Positions 1-8,465 of a stretch of 54,847 nt of DNA are shown in pieces. The DNA comes from Rhodospirillaceae bacterium. Lineage in GTDB: Bacteria > Pseudomonadota > Alphaproteobacteria > GCA-2731375. The translations under genes were made by a program, and so were the position numbers. The notes under the pieces are model-generated. The model saw only the letters and a program-made list of their open reading frames with translations, searched no databases and was not told where the DNA came from. The stretch's first letter is position 1, and the number at the start of each line of letters is the position of its first letter. The DNA lies in assembly GCA_018660265.1 (NCBI GenBank), contig JABJKS010000041.1, positions 1 through 54,847 on the forward strand, in the 5' to 3' direction.

Positions 1-264
1 ATGCGGCATGTGCCGCCGAATAAACCCCGAATATAAACCTTCAACCCAGCATCAAAACCCGCTTCAAAAATTACCCGTCAACCCGGCCGATGAACCACGA
101 CTCATCCAAACCTGAGCGTCACCATGAATAATCCGGGTTAGCAGAAGAAAAAATCATGTCAATAAATAGATTTACGTTATGAGCAGCCGCAATGACATCG
201 GAACTTCCTATGACTTCGTTGCGCCTTCAAGTTACACTCTCGCGAAAAGAGATGGCGGTACATA
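1..264. other. Non-coding leader before the first gene
   Basis: I find no convincing gene here. A perfect 6-bp inverted repeat with a 2-nt loop (GCGGCA TG TGCCGC, 3-16) sits at the very edge. It could be the terminator of a gene outside the window, but no T-tract follows. The rest is fairly AT-rich and presumably holds the promoter of the M81 peptidase gene; I could not pick out -35/-10 boxes with confidence. Confidence 0.4.
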
Positions 265-1770
265 ATGGCTAAAATTGCGATGGCTGGCTTCATGCATGAA
301 ACGAACTGTTTCGTGCCGGGCTTTACGGACTATGAGAATTTTGCCAGGCCCCCTGATCGCCCCGGCATCATGCGTGGTGAAGAGGTGTTGTTGGAGTTCG
401 CGGAACAAGGCGCCTCCTCTGCCGGGTTTATCGTGGGCAATGACGGCAATCATGAACTGGCCCCGTTGTTGTGGACCTCGACCACCCCTGGCGGGCCGGT
501 GACGGCGCATGCTTATGAACGGATTTCAGCAGAGATACTGTCCCGGTTGTCGGACAATCTTCCCGTCGATGGCGTCTATTTGGACCTGCATGGTGCCATG
601 GTCTCTGTCCAGCACGAGGATGGCGAAGGGGAGTTGCTGCGCCGGGTCCGTGCCGTTGTGGGCGACGATGTGCCCATCGTCATTACCCTGGACTATCACG
701 CCAATGTCACCCACACGATGGTGGCCCATGCGGATGCCATTTTGCCTTATCATACCTACCCCCACGTGGATCAATTCGATACGGGCCTGCGCGCCTCCGC
801 CGCCATGAAACGGCTGTTGATCGAGGGGCGACCGGCGGGCCGGGCCCTCCGCCACTTGCCGTTTCTGATACCCCTGAATTTTCAATGCACTTTGGTGGAA
901 CCATCCAAAGGCATTGTCGAGGCGACCAGTGCCCGGCAGACGGACGCTATGTTGTCTTTGGCCTATCTGGCAGGTTTCCCCCCGTCCGACTTGGCAGCCT
1001 GCGGCCCGACGGTCAGTGCGCACGCCTATAGCCAGGCAGAGGCGGATGCGGCGGTGGACGAGATCACCCAGATGATCGCCTTGAAGGAGGCGGAGTTCGC
1101 CGAGCCCTTGCTGCAGCCCGATGATGCGGTGGTGGAGGCGATGAGCCTGGCCGCCGCCGCCGCCAAACCCATTGTGGTGGCAGATACCCAGGACAATCCC
1201 GGCTGCGGCGGCAGTGGCGATACGGTGGGTATGTTGTCCGCCTTGGTTGCCCGCGATGCCCGGAACACATTGTTCGGTGTCGTCTGTGATGGAGACGCAG
1301 CGCATGCGGCCCATACCGCCGGCGTGGGAGCGGAGCTGGAATTAGACCTCGGCGGTCGCACGGATTTGCCCGGCGTGGAACCATTCAAGGGCCGCTTTCG
1401 GGTGGAGGTCATCAATGATGGCAACTATCAAACCACCGGGCCGGTGTCCCAGGGCAAGCCATATAGCGTGGGGCCGTCGGCGCTGCTATCCATCGGCGGG
1501 ATCAAGGTCGCCATCTCCAGCCATCGGGTGCAGGCCTTGGACCGGTCTGTATTCGAACACCTGGGCGTGGTTTTGCAGGATCTGGATATCATCGTCTTGA
1601 AAAGCACCTGCCATTACCGGGCCCATTTTGATCCCATTGCCGAAACCACATTTGCGGCCATCGCACCGGGCGGCTATGCGGCCAATCCCGCCGACTGCGC
1701 CTATACCAAGCTGCGTCCCGGCGTACGCTATTACCCGTTGGGTCCCATCCATGAAACGTCGGAGACGTGA
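265..1770 (+). CDS. M81 family metallopeptidase (MlrC-like)
   Basis: A 501-residue cytoplasmic protein of the M81/MlrC family, named for the enzyme that degrades linearised microcystin; most members act on unknown peptides or amides. Visible signatures are HETN (residues 11-14), LDLHGAM (106-112) and DYHANVT (143-149), which supply the metal-binding His/Asp/Glu residues, and the DNPGCGGSGDT segment near residue 310 that opens the MlrC C-terminal domain. Length matches the family. No signal peptide is seen. The Shine-Dalgarno is weak but the HETN motif lies right after this start. The stop overlaps the next gene's start (GTGA), so the three genes 265-4003 are probably one operon. The substrate cannot be told; microcystin itself is unlikely without other mlr genes. 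Confidence 0.9.
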   Translation: MAKIAMAGFMHETNCFVPGFTDYENFARPPDRPGIMRGEEVLLEFAEQGASSAGFIVGNDGNHELAPLLWTSTTPGGPVTAHAYERISAEILSRLSDNLPVDGVYLDLHGAMVSVQHEDGEGELLRRVRAVVGDDVPIVITLDYHANVTHTMVAHADAILPYHTYPHVDQFDTGLRASAAMKRLLIEGRPAGRALRHLPFLIPLNFQCTLVEPSKGIVEATSARQTDAMLSLAYLAGFPPSDLAACGPTVSAHAYSQAEADAAVDEITQMIALKEAEFAEPLLQPDDAVVEAMSLAAAAAKPIVVADTQDNPGCGGSGDTVGMLSALVARDARNTLFGVVCDGDAAHAAHTAGVGAELELDLGGRTDLPGVEPFKGRFRVEVINDGNYQTTGPVSQGKPYSVGPSALLSIGGIKVAISSHRVQALDRSVFEHLGVVLQDLDIIVLKSTCHYRAHFDPIAETTFAAIAPGGYAANPADCAYTKLRPGVRYYPLGPIHETSET

Positions 1771-2942
1771 GCACAATGCAAAATTCAATCGATACATTAC
1801 TGCAGGGCGCTGTTGATCGCGGCGATGTACCCGGCGTCGCAGCCATGGTCGTCAATGGTCAGGACACGCTTTACCAGGGTGCCTTCGGCGAACGGGCCTT
1901 GGGCGGCGGTGATGCCATGACCTTGGATACGGTCGTTGCAATCCATTCCATGACCAAGGCAGTCGCAGCTGCCGCAGTCATGCAATTGGTTGAAAAGGGG
2001 CAGTTAAGCCTGGACGAACCCGCCGCCCAGGTTCTGCCATTTCTGGGTGAGGTAGAGGTGCTGGATGGTTTTGCTGACAATGGCGCGCCTATTTTGCGGG
2101 CCCCGAAAACAGCCATTACCCTGCGCCATCTGTTAACCCACACCGCCGGCTTCGGTTATGAAATGTGGAACCAGGAATATCTCGACTATGTGGCGGCAAC
2201 CGGCGCGTTATCGGTACTGTCGCGCAAAAAGGCATCTTTGCAGATACCCCTGTTGTTTGACCCCGGCAGCCGTTGGAACTACGGCATCAATATCGATTGG
2301 GCCGGCTTCATGTTGGAAGAAGTCACCGGGTTAACCTTGGGTGATTATATGCAGGCCAATATTTTTGAACCCCTGGGCATGACCTCCACCGCGTTCAAGG
2401 TCAGCGCCGAAATGGCCACACGGCAGGCGAGACTACACATGCGCGGGGAAGACGGCAGCCTGAGCCTGCCCGAAACCACTGCAGCCAGCGCGGAACCCGA
2501 CTTCGATGCCGGCGGCGGGGGCCTTAGTTCAACTGTTCAAGATTACGCCAGGTTCACCCAAATGATCCTGAACAAAGGTGCGCATGAGGGCAGACAGATC
2601 CTCGCGCCCGAAACCGTCGCCATGATGTCCGCCAATCAAATGGGCGACACCAGGGTCCAAAAAATGAAAACATTCATGCCGCCGCTTTCAAACGATGCAG
2701 AGTTTTTCCCGGGCGTGGAAAAAGCCTGGGGCTTGAGCTTCATGATCAATCTAACCCAGGCCCCGACGGGACGTTCGCCCGGCAGCCTGTCATGGGCGGG
2801 CCTGGGCAATTCCTATTTCTGGATTGATCCGGCCAGGGACATCGCCGGCATTTATACAACGCAACTGTTTCCCTTTTGTGATGAGAAATCTCTGCCGCTA
2901 TTTTTGGATTTCGAAACCGCCGCCTATGACGGGATCGCCTGA
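1767..2942 (+). CDS. Serine hydrolase, beta-lactamase/EstB-type esterase family
   Basis: A 391-residue member of the class C beta-lactamase/penicillin-binding fold. The nucleophile motif SMTK (SxxK) has Ser61 and Lys64; the second motif is YGIN near residue 171, more like the Y-S/G form of family VIII esterases such as EstB than the YSN of true AmpC. No signal peptide is visible, which argues for a cytoplasmic esterase or amidase and against a periplasmic beta-lactamase. The start is GTG at 1767 overlapping the upstream stop; an in-frame ATG three codons later (1776) is an alternative. Its stop shares one base with the next start (TGATG), implying translational coupling with the methyltransferase. 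Confidence 0.88.
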   Translation: MSTMQNSIDTLLQGAVDRGDVPGVAAMVVNGQDTLYQGAFGERALGGGDAMTLDTVVAIHSMTKAVAAAAVMQLVEKGQLSLDEPAAQVLPFLGEVEVLDGFADNGAPILRAPKTAITLRHLLTHTAGFGYEMWNQEYLDYVAATGALSVLSRKKASLQIPLLFDPGSRWNYGINIDWAGFMLEEVTGLTLGDYMQANIFEPLGMTSTAFKVSAEMATRQARLHMRGEDGSLSLPETTAASAEPDFDAGGGGLSSTVQDYARFTQMILNKGAHEGRQILAPETVAMMSANQMGDTRVQKMKTFMPPLSNDAEFFPGVEKAWGLSFMINLTQAPTGRSPGSLSWAGLGNSYFWIDPARDIAGIYTTQLFPFCDEKSLPLFLDFETAAYDGIA

Positions 2943-4003
2943 TGGCATCGGTCGGTGATGATCCGCGCCGCTATGCCTTCGCCGTCTGGAACTACCGTCA
3001 GGGGGAGATTGTCGCGGCGATGATCCACCTGGGCCATGAGCTGGGATTATACAAGGCCATGGCCGGGGCGGGACCGTTGCTGGCGGGGGAGGTTGCGGCC
3101 CGGACGTCTTTGGATGAACGCTGGATACTTGAATGGCTGCGCCTGCAGGCTGCGGCGAAGCTGTTGGATTATTGCGGCGATGACCGCTTTCAATTGCCCG
3201 ATGCCGCCCTCGATCTTTTGGTCGAGGATGACCATAAATCTTTTGTCGCAGGGGAATTTTCCGGGCCGGACATGGCGGGTATTCTGGCGCGGATGACGGA
3301 AAGCTTCCGCACCGGCCTTGGCAACAGTTATGAAGACGGCGGCCCGGAAGGGGCCCATCGCGGAGAATGCCGCCACTGGCAGGCCGCCCGCAACGACCTG
3401 ATCCCAAAAATGATCCCGGCACTGGCCGGCGTAGAGGATAAATTAAAGACAGGTGCGCTGGTGGCCGATATTGGCTGTGGTGATGGCGCGGCGGTCCTGG
3501 CCATGGCGGAAAGTTATCCCAACAGCCGCATCGTCGGCATCGATCCCAACCGCCATGCCATTGCATTGGTAGAGACGAAGGCAGCAGAGATGGGATTGGA
3601 GAATGTGGAGTTGCACCATGCGGGCGGGGAGGATCTACCAGCCGAGATGACCTATGATTTCCTGCTGACCCTGGATTGCCTGCACGATATGACCCGCCCG
3701 GCGGAGGTCATGGCTGCCATCAAACGTTGCCTTAAGGACGACGGCACGTGGTTTATCAAAGACATCCGATCAAAGCCGAACTTTGAGGATAATTTACGCA
3801 ATCCCATGCTGGCCATGATGTATGGCTTTTCTCTGATGTCATGTATGTCATCCGCCCTGTCGGAACCGGGCGGTGCGGGCCTAGGCACCCTGGGCTTTAA
3901 TCCGGAAGTGGCAGAGCGCATGATCCGGGCGGCGGGTTTCAGCCAATTCCAAATGCATGATTTCAATGATGCGGGAAACCTCTATTACGAGATCAGGCAC
4001 TAG
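2942..4003 (+). CDS. Class I SAM-dependent methyltransferase with N-terminal winged-helix domain
   Basis: A 353-residue protein. Residues about 15-95 resemble the dimerisation/winged-helix domain found in front of O-methyltransferase-type enzymes. The Rossmann methyltransferase domain follows, with the SAM-binding motif DIGCGDG (176-182), an acidic motif around GIDPN and the LTLDCLHDM post-I region. The substrate is unknown. It is the last gene of the 265-4003 operon, coupled to the serine hydrolase. Its TAG stop (4001-4003) is the first three bases of a 103-bp hairpin repeat, so the original C-terminus may have been changed by that element. Confidence 0.88.
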   Translation: MASVGDDPRRYAFAVWNYRQGEIVAAMIHLGHELGLYKAMAGAGPLLAGEVAARTSLDERWILEWLRLQAAAKLLDYCGDDRFQLPDAALDLLVEDDHKSFVAGEFSGPDMAGILARMTESFRTGLGNSYEDGGPEGAHRGECRHWQAARNDLIPKMIPALAGVEDKLKTGALVADIGCGDGAAVLAMAESYPNSRIVGIDPNRHAIALVETKAAEMGLENVELHHAGGEDLPAEMTYDFLLTLDCLHDMTRPAEVMAAIKRCLKDDGTWFIKDIRSKPNFEDNLRNPMLAMMYGFSLMSCMSSALSEPGGAGLGTLGFNPEVAERMIRAAGFSQFQMHDFNDAGNLYYEIRH

Positions 4004-4103
4004 AGCATGTTTACCTTAAACATGCTCGGACTCTTAAGAAAAGAGCAATTGAACCAATAACTTGGATGCCAAGAGTGCATCCAAGCTATCGAAAATTGCT
4101 CTA
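4001..4103. repeat. 103-bp double-hairpin dispersed repeat, copy A
   Basis: Terminal inverted repeat TAGAGCA...TGCTCTA encloses two hairpins. The first is GAGCATGTTTA/TAAACATGCTC at the left end; the second has the perfect 9-bp arms CTTGGATGC/GCATCCAAG (4061-4069, 4077-4085). The element fills the whole gap between two converging genes and supplies both stop codons: TAG 4001-4003 for the methyltransferase and, on the other strand, TAG 4103-4101 for the thioesterase. Copy B at 13151-13253 has the same length and matches at about 74 of 103 positions by hand alignment. It resembles a non-autonomous REP/BIME-like or MITE-like element and may also act as a bidirectional terminator. Confidence 0.8.
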
Positions 4104-4556
4104 AAGCTGAAATGACTGTGTGCTGACCAGGCCCGTGGCGCACAGGATGCGTTCGCCGTTCCGTTCTATATAAACATCGGCCCGCCCCACGCCGGTGCGT
4201 TTGCCCACATGTATCGCCTCACCATAGGCCACCAGACGGTCCCCAATGGCGGGCGCTGTATTGTGCACCTCAAAGCCCGTGGTCATGATGCCCTGATCGC
4301 CGGGCAACATGGTTGCCACGGCTGAACCGCCCGCGAAATCCATCAGGGAGGCACTGACGCCTGCCTGGATGGTCTTGCCATCAAACGTCAGGTCTTCACG
4401 CCAGGGAATTTCCAGCTCAGATTTGCCTTTTTCGAAACTAAGGACCCGGGCCCCGTACAGATGGAATATGGGCATGCTTTCGAGAAACCGACGTACATTG
4501 GCACTTTCAAAACTGTCATCGCCGGAGTGGGGATTATCCATGGACACTGCTTTCAA
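4101..4556 (-). CDS. PaaI family (hotdog) thioesterase
   Basis: A 151-residue single hotdog-domain protein. The central segment with ETIQAG-like spacing followed by MDFAGGSAVATML and the GFEVHNTAPAIGDRLVAYGEAIHVGKRTGVGRADVY strand pattern are typical of PaaI/YdiI-type acyl-CoA thioesterases, which hydrolyse aromatic or medium-chain acyl-CoA in the cytoplasm as homotetramers. The substrate is unknown. It is divergent from the TetR gene at 4599, with only 42 bp between the starts, so that regulator probably controls it. Its stop codon lies in the repeat at 4001-4103. Confidence 0.82.
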   Translation of the reverse strand: MKAVSMDNPHSGDDSFESANVRRFLESMPIFHLYGARVLSFEKGKSELEIPWREDLTFDGKTIQAGVSASLMDFAGGSAVATMLPGDQGIMTTGFEVHNTAPAIGDRLVAYGEAIHVGKRTGVGRADVYIERNGERILCATGLVSTQSFQL

Positions 4557-4572
4557 ATCACAATATTATGAC

Positions 4573-4590
4573 GACTGGTCTACATATAAT
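4573..4590 (+). promoter_or_regulatory. Candidate TetR promoter with LmrA-like operator half-site
   Basis: In the 42-bp divergent gap, an exact TATAAT (4585-4590) ends 8 nt before the ATG of the TetR gene at 4599. With usual spacing transcription would begin at or next to that ATG, and no Shine-Dalgarno is present, so a leaderless mRNA is likely. Directly upstream lies GACTGGTCTA (4573-4582), the reverse of TAGACCAGTC, close to the TAGACC-RGTCTA box known for LmrA/YxaF-type TetR repressors. I see no good -35 box. Confidence 0.45.
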
Positions 4591-4598
4591 ATGGCACC

Positions 4599-5180
4599 AT
4601 GGCAATAGAGAAAAAGAGCCAACGGGACAGCTTGATCTGGGCGGCGGCGAAGCTGTTTCGCCGCCAGGGATACAGCGGCACGGGCCTGCGTGACATTCTG
4701 GCAGCCAGTGGCGTTGCGCGCGGTTCCCTTTATCACTATTTTCCGGGCGGCAAGGAACAGATCGGCGCTGCGGCGGTCACTGCCGCAGGCGGGCTGGTGA
4801 CGGAAACCTTCGCGGAACTGGCCAAACAGGCGGATGGACCGGCGGACTTCCTGCGCTGCTATACTGCTCTGTTGGTGCGCTGGTTGGAAGCGTCCGACTT
4901 TCAGGATGGCTGCCCCATTACGACGACCTTACTGGAAACAACACCGGGCTCCACTGCTATTGGGGATGCCGGGCGCGCGGTCTTTGCAGATTGGGGAGAG
5001 GTGATGGCGGATATGTTGGCACAAGCCGACTGGCCGCAGGACCGGATCGCACCCATGGCGACGGCCATAATCGCGGGTTTGGAAGGGGCGTTGTTGCTGG
5101 CTCGCGTGCAGGGCACGGTGCAGCCGATCCACGATACAGTTGCGGCTCTCTGTACTTTGTTGGAGCCTACTGCGGCTTGA
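4599..5180 (+). CDS. TetR/AcrR family transcriptional regulator (LmrA/YxaF-like)
   Basis: A 193-residue repressor. Residues about 8-55 form the TetR HTH domain, with GTGLRDILAASGVARGSLYHYF as the recognition core (split here by turn residues at GVARG). The C-terminal ligand domain contains the SDFQDGCPITTTLLET segment typical of the LmrA/YxaF subgroup. It is divergent from the PaaI thioesterase and probably represses it and itself through the 42-bp gap. The start has no Shine-Dalgarno but lies 8 nt after a TATAAT box. Its last 14 bases overlap the end of the converging cyclase gene. The ligand is unknown. Confidence 0.87.
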   Translation: MAIEKKSQRDSLIWAAAKLFRRQGYSGTGLRDILAASGVARGSLYHYFPGGKEQIGAAAVTAAGGLVTETFAELAKQADGPADFLRCYTALLVRWLEASDFQDGCPITTTLLETTPGSTAIGDAGRAVFADWGEVMADMLAQADWPQDRIAPMATAIIAGLEGALLLARVQGTVQPIHDTVAALCTLLEPTAA

Positions 5181-6375
5181 AGACCTCACGCTCTTCCTCA
5201 AATCCCTTCAGAGCGAAACGGCCAAGAGAGTTATAGTCGCCACTCTCGCCACCTTCAGCGGCAACGAATTCGCCAGAAACGACAATGTCCTGGCCCAACT
5301 CTCCCGCCACCGTTTCCAGACGCGCCGCCATATTGACCGCCGCGCCGATGGCGGTGAAATCCAGGCGGCTGTCCGTACCCACATTGCCAAACAGCACCCG
5401 GCCCGGATGCAGGGCGATGCCGCATTTGATGGCTTCATCAATATTGCTGTCGTTCAATTCCGCCTCGATGGATGCCTGTGCCGTTTGTGCCGCAGAAAGC
5501 GCATCACGGCAGCGTTGCGCCAGATCAGGCGTCGCCTCATAGGGAAAGATCGCCAACAGGCCATCGCCGGTAAACTTCAAAACCTCGCCGTTCTGCTCCG
5601 TGATGGGGGCGACCAGACGATCAAAAAAGGCATTCAACCGGGCCACCACCCGGGCCCCGTCATGTTGAGAGGTATAGCGTGAAAAACCGCGCAAATCAGC
5701 CGCCAGGATGACAGCATCGATCTCCTGCACATCGCCGCGCTGCACATTACCAGTCAGGATACGGGTCCCGGCACCATGGCCTACATAGGTATCCAGAAAT
5801 GTCACGGCGGTGCGGCGCAGGGCATAGATCTCCGTCGCCCTGGCAAAGGCCGGGGTGACAGCCTCGAACGCAGCCAATTCATCGGCCAGAAAGCCGCCCG
5901 GTTGTCGGGTGGCCCAACTGATCCCATGGATCTCTCCGTTGGAAAAAAACATCGGTAACATCAAATAATCGCTGGCACCCTCGTTGCGTAGTTCATCCGC
6001 AATGTTGTAGTCGCTGTCAAAATCGGGACCATCCAAATGAATACGAACCGGCTGGCCGTGTTCATAAACCTGCCCGATGGTACTTTGTTGAAAAAGCGCA
6101 CTGTCTAATATTGCATAGGGTGCCTCAGTCATCTGCACGCCAACGCCTTTTGTCCAGCTAAAGCGCCGGCCCATGATGGAGGGATGCAATGTACGAATGA
6201 AAACAGCAGCACGATAGATATCCAGCCCCGCGCCCATAAGCCGGTCGCAAAGCTCCTCCAACACCTGGCGCGGACCCTTGAATTGCCGGGCCGTGATCAA
6301 CCACGCCACCGTTTCATCAATGGCGCTTTGCTCAATATTCGGTTCATTATTAGTCATGACCGATCCAACCCACAT
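5167..6375 (-). CDS. Class III adenylate cyclase with GAF-like N-terminal region
   Basis: A 402-residue protein. Residues 1-205 form a GAF-like sensory region without obvious membrane segments; residues about 218-400 are a class III nucleotidyl cyclase domain. Metal-binding aspartates are in AADLRGFS (Asp227) and FTGDG (Asp271). The base-selecting Lys267 (KFTGDG) and the later DFTAIG aspartate fit adenylyl rather than guanylyl cyclase activity, and VNMAARLE carries the transition-state Asn/Arg. It should make cAMP in response to an unknown cytoplasmic signal. ATG at 6375 or at 6357 could be the start; neither has a strong Shine-Dalgarno. The 3' end overlaps the TetR gene by 14 bp. Confidence 0.88.
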   Translation of the reverse strand: MWVGSVMTNNEPNIEQSAIDETVAWLITARQFKGPRQVLEELCDRLMGAGLDIYRAAVFIRTLHPSIMGRRFSWTKGVGVQMTEAPYAILDSALFQQSTIGQVYEHGQPVRIHLDGPDFDSDYNIADELRNEGASDYLMLPMFFSNGEIHGISWATRQPGGFLADELAAFEAVTPAFARATEIYALRRTAVTFLDTYVGHGAGTRILTGNVQRGDVQEIDAVILAADLRGFSRYTSQHDGARVVARLNAFFDRLVAPITEQNGEVLKFTGDGLLAIFPYEATPDLAQRCRDALSAAQTAQASIEAELNDSNIDEAIKCGIALHPGRVLFGNVGTDSRLDFTAIGAAVNMAARLETVAGELGQDIVVSGEFVAAEGGESGDYNSLGRFALKGFEEEREVFKPQ

Positions 6376-6523
6376 AAATGAAGCGAGGGGAACTATATCC
6401 CATCTAGGGCGTTAAGGCAGATAATGCCAACAATCCACATTCCGAGCGGAACCCTTGGCAGAGGCGCTACTAGGCGGTATGGGTGAGACAACACAAATTC
6501 AGATTTTTTAAGGAGACGACCCA

Positions 6524-7321
6524 ATGGCTGACCTGGAAATGACCGTATCGGATGGCATTGCTACCATGACCATGAACCGCCCCGACGCGCGCAATGCCTT
6601 GTCCATGGAGATGCGGTCGGAGATGGACCGTTTGTTCCATGTGGCGGAGTTTGATGATGCGGTGCGTTGCATCGTGTTGGAAGGCGCGGGTGATCATTTC
6701 ATGGCCGGTGGCGATATAAAAAGCATGCACGAATATCTGGGTAGCCACGATGCAGCTGAAACCCAGGCCTATTTTCTGCACCGCATTCATGATCTGCACA
6801 CCATCATGTTTTCCATGCGCCGTATGCCGAAACCCATTGTGGCCAAGGTTCGTGGTGCGGCAGCGGGTGCGGGCGTATCCTTTGCGGCGGCCTGTGATCT
6901 GGTCATCGCCGAGGAAAGCAGTTTTTTCACCCTGGCCTATTGCAACATCGGTACCACGCCGGACGGTTCATCCTCCTTCCATCTGCCACGCACCATCGGC
7001 ATCAAACGGACCCTGGAGATGACCCTGCTGGGTGATCGATATACCGCCCAACAGATGGCTGATATGGGCCTCGTCAATTTCGTCGTCGCTGATGCGGATC
7101 TGAATGATGAAACGGACAAACTGGCCGCACGTTTGGCCAACGGACCCACGCATGTCTACGGCATGGGTAAAAAGCTGATGTATCGGTCTTTGGAGAACGA
7201 ATTCGAAAGCCAATTACAACTGGAAGCAGAATGTTTTGCCGATTGCGCCAAGCGTAACGATTATCGCGAGGGCGTCGCAGCCTTCGTGGAAAAACGCAAA
7301 GCCAACTTCACGGGCACCTGA
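6524..7321 (+). CDS. Enoyl-CoA hydratase/isomerase (crotonase) family protein
   Basis: A 265-residue cytoplasmic crotonase with a strong Shine-Dalgarno (AAGGAGAC). The oxyanion-hole segments are visible: AGGDIKS (61-67) and GAAAGAGVSFAAACDLVIA (111-129). By eye the second catalytic Glu of hydratases is present in LEMTLLGD. The first Glu position is replaced in TLAYCNIG, and the later PDG resembles the Asp-bearing loop of PaaG-like or delta3-delta2 isomerases. It may therefore be an isomerase rather than a hydratase. The gene stands alone on the plus strand, before a repeat-filled gap. Confidence 0.88.
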   Translation: MADLEMTVSDGIATMTMNRPDARNALSMEMRSEMDRLFHVAEFDDAVRCIVLEGAGDHFMAGGDIKSMHEYLGSHDAAETQAYFLHRIHDLHTIMFSMRRMPKPIVAKVRGAAAGAGVSFAAACDLVIAEESSFFTLAYCNIGTTPDGSSSFHLPRTIGIKRTLEMTLLGDRYTAQQMADMGLVNFVVADADLNDETDKLAARLANGPTHVYGMGKKLMYRSLENEFESQLQLEAECFADCAKRNDYREGVAAFVEKRKANFTGT

Positions 7322-7330
7322 GACTCGTTA

Positions 7331-7536
7331 TTAAGTGGCGCTCAAGCGCCGCGCGTGCTGCGCGCCTCAATGGCGCGTGTCACTGGCGTTTTGGGGGACC
7401 GCTGACCTGAACGGCCAGTGGTCCCGTCGTCCGGCAATGACGTCATACCATTTTTTTCAGATCGACCACGCCTCCAGGCCGCGACGGCGGCCCAGCGCTT
7501 ATGGGCCGCCCGCGTGGCGCTTGAGTGCCAAAAAAT
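7331..7536. repeat. GC-rich inverted-repeat element, copy 1
   Basis: This gap is framed by an imperfect inverted repeat: GTGGCGCTCAAGCGCCGCGC (from 7335) and CGCGTGGCGCTTGAGTGCC (7511-7529). Inside, a stretch of about 39 bp (7476-7514, GGCCGCGACGGCGG...) reappears in reverse at 10160-10199 with about 3 mismatches, and both copies have a GTCGA...GAAAAAAA tail on the same relative side. I see no coding potential. The element overlaps or abuts the 3' end of the SDR gene. The type is unknown; it looks like a dispersed non-autonomous repeat. Confidence 0.6.
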
Positions 7537-8243
7537 CACCAGGGTTCGGCGTAGGGGCGGATTTCGACCAGGAAGGAGCGGGTTGAGGCTGGTTGGTGGG
7601 CGGTGTGGTAAACTTCGCCGGCGATGTCGTCCGGCTTGGCAAAAAATTTGTCCGGTTTGTCGGTCAGACGTTTGCGCACCATGGGCATGTCGATCATGGC
7701 ATCGATCACCACATAAGCGATGTGTAAACCCTGTGGTCCCAACTCCCGCGCCAGGCATTCGGCCAGTATGCGTTGGGATGCCTTTGTCGGCGAAAAGCCG
7801 ACAAAGCTTGGAATTCCGCGGGTCGCGCCGGTATTACCTGTCACTACCAAGGCGCCGCCGCCTGCCGAAATCATATCTGCTGCCAACTCCTGCGCGGTGA
7901 CCAGCAGACCGGTGGTGTTAACCCGAAAATTCCGCTCAAACAACTCTGTATCGAGTTCGTTATAAGGGGCGAGTGTGGCCAGGGCGGCATTGTACACCAC
8001 CATTTTCGGCAGACCCTGTTCGGCGACAATTTTCCGCAATACAGCGCGATAATTGTCCAAATCTGAAATATCCGCAGCATAGGCGGTGGTATGGGCGATC
8101 TCGTCAGCGAAACTTTGCAGGCGCGCTTCATGGCGGGCGAGCATGGAGACTTTGTAGCCGCCTTCGACAAATCGGCGCACACAGGCCAGGCCGGTGCCCG
8201 CGCCGACGCCGATAACCAAACAATGTGGGCGAGTTGCTGTCAT
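7536..8243 (-). CDS. SDR family oxidoreductase, atypical active site
   Basis: A 235-residue Rossmann-fold short-chain dehydrogenase. The nucleotide motif GVGAGTG is at residues 12-18 and an NAA-type motif is in VVYNAALA (83-90). The usual catalytic Tyr of YxxxK is Phe150 (FSPTK, Lys154) and the Ser site reads GNTGATRG, so the classical Ser-Tyr-Lys triad is incomplete. I recall this FxPTKA form from a whole SDR subgroup, so it is not necessarily decay. I place the start at ATG 8243, which has a GGAG Shine-Dalgarno; a longer reading frame to 8300 would run into the MITE-like element and adds 19 unrelated residues. Confidence 0.82.
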   Translation of the reverse strand: MTATRPHCLVIGVGAGTGLACVRRFVEGGYKVSMLARHEARLQSFADEIAHTTAYAADISDLDNYRAVLRKIVAEQGLPKMVVYNAALATLAPYNELDTELFERNFRVNTTGLLVTAQELAADMISAGGGALVVTGNTGATRGIPSFVGFSPTKASQRILAECLARELGPQGLHIAYVVIDAMIDMPMVRKRLTDKPDKFFAKPDDIAGEVYHTAHQPASTRSFLVEIRPYAEPW

Positions 8244-8273
8244 AACGGCTTTTCTCCATTTCCTACGCTGTAA

Positions 8274-8465
8274 TACCAAGGTGCGGTAATAGAGATTCAT
8301 ATAGATCGTTTCAGGCGTGCGCCTGAAACGACCGAATTCGGCGCATTACGAAGGCTTTCGGCGGTGTCGCGCGCAGCTTATGGTACGCGTACCACAGCGC
8401 AACGCGCTCCTACCCGAAAACCTTCGTAAAGCGTCTATATGGGTCTTTATTACCGCACCTTGGTA
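8274..8465. mobile_element. 192-bp MITE-like nested palindrome with TAA flanks
   Basis: The ends are near-perfect inverted repeats of about 37 bp: TACCAAGGTGCGGTAATA... at 8274 and its complement ending CCGCACCTTGGTA at 8465. TAA lies directly outside both ends (8271-8273 and 8466-8468), as expected for a 3-bp target duplication. Inside are further palindromes: GTTTCAGGCG TG CGCCTGAAAC (8308-8329), TTACGAAGGCTTTCGG paired with CCGAAAACCTTCGTAA, and a central TGGTACGCGTACCA (8380-8393). There is no ORF for a transposase, so it would need one in trans. It lies between the divergent SDR and flavoprotein genes, 23 bp from the latter's start. Confidence 0.75.

Noticed and set aside
526-1314. 262-codon minus-strand frame inside the M81 peptidase gene
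   Set aside because: It is antisense to a well-supported gene, with His/Gly/Gln-rich composition typical of a shadow frame.
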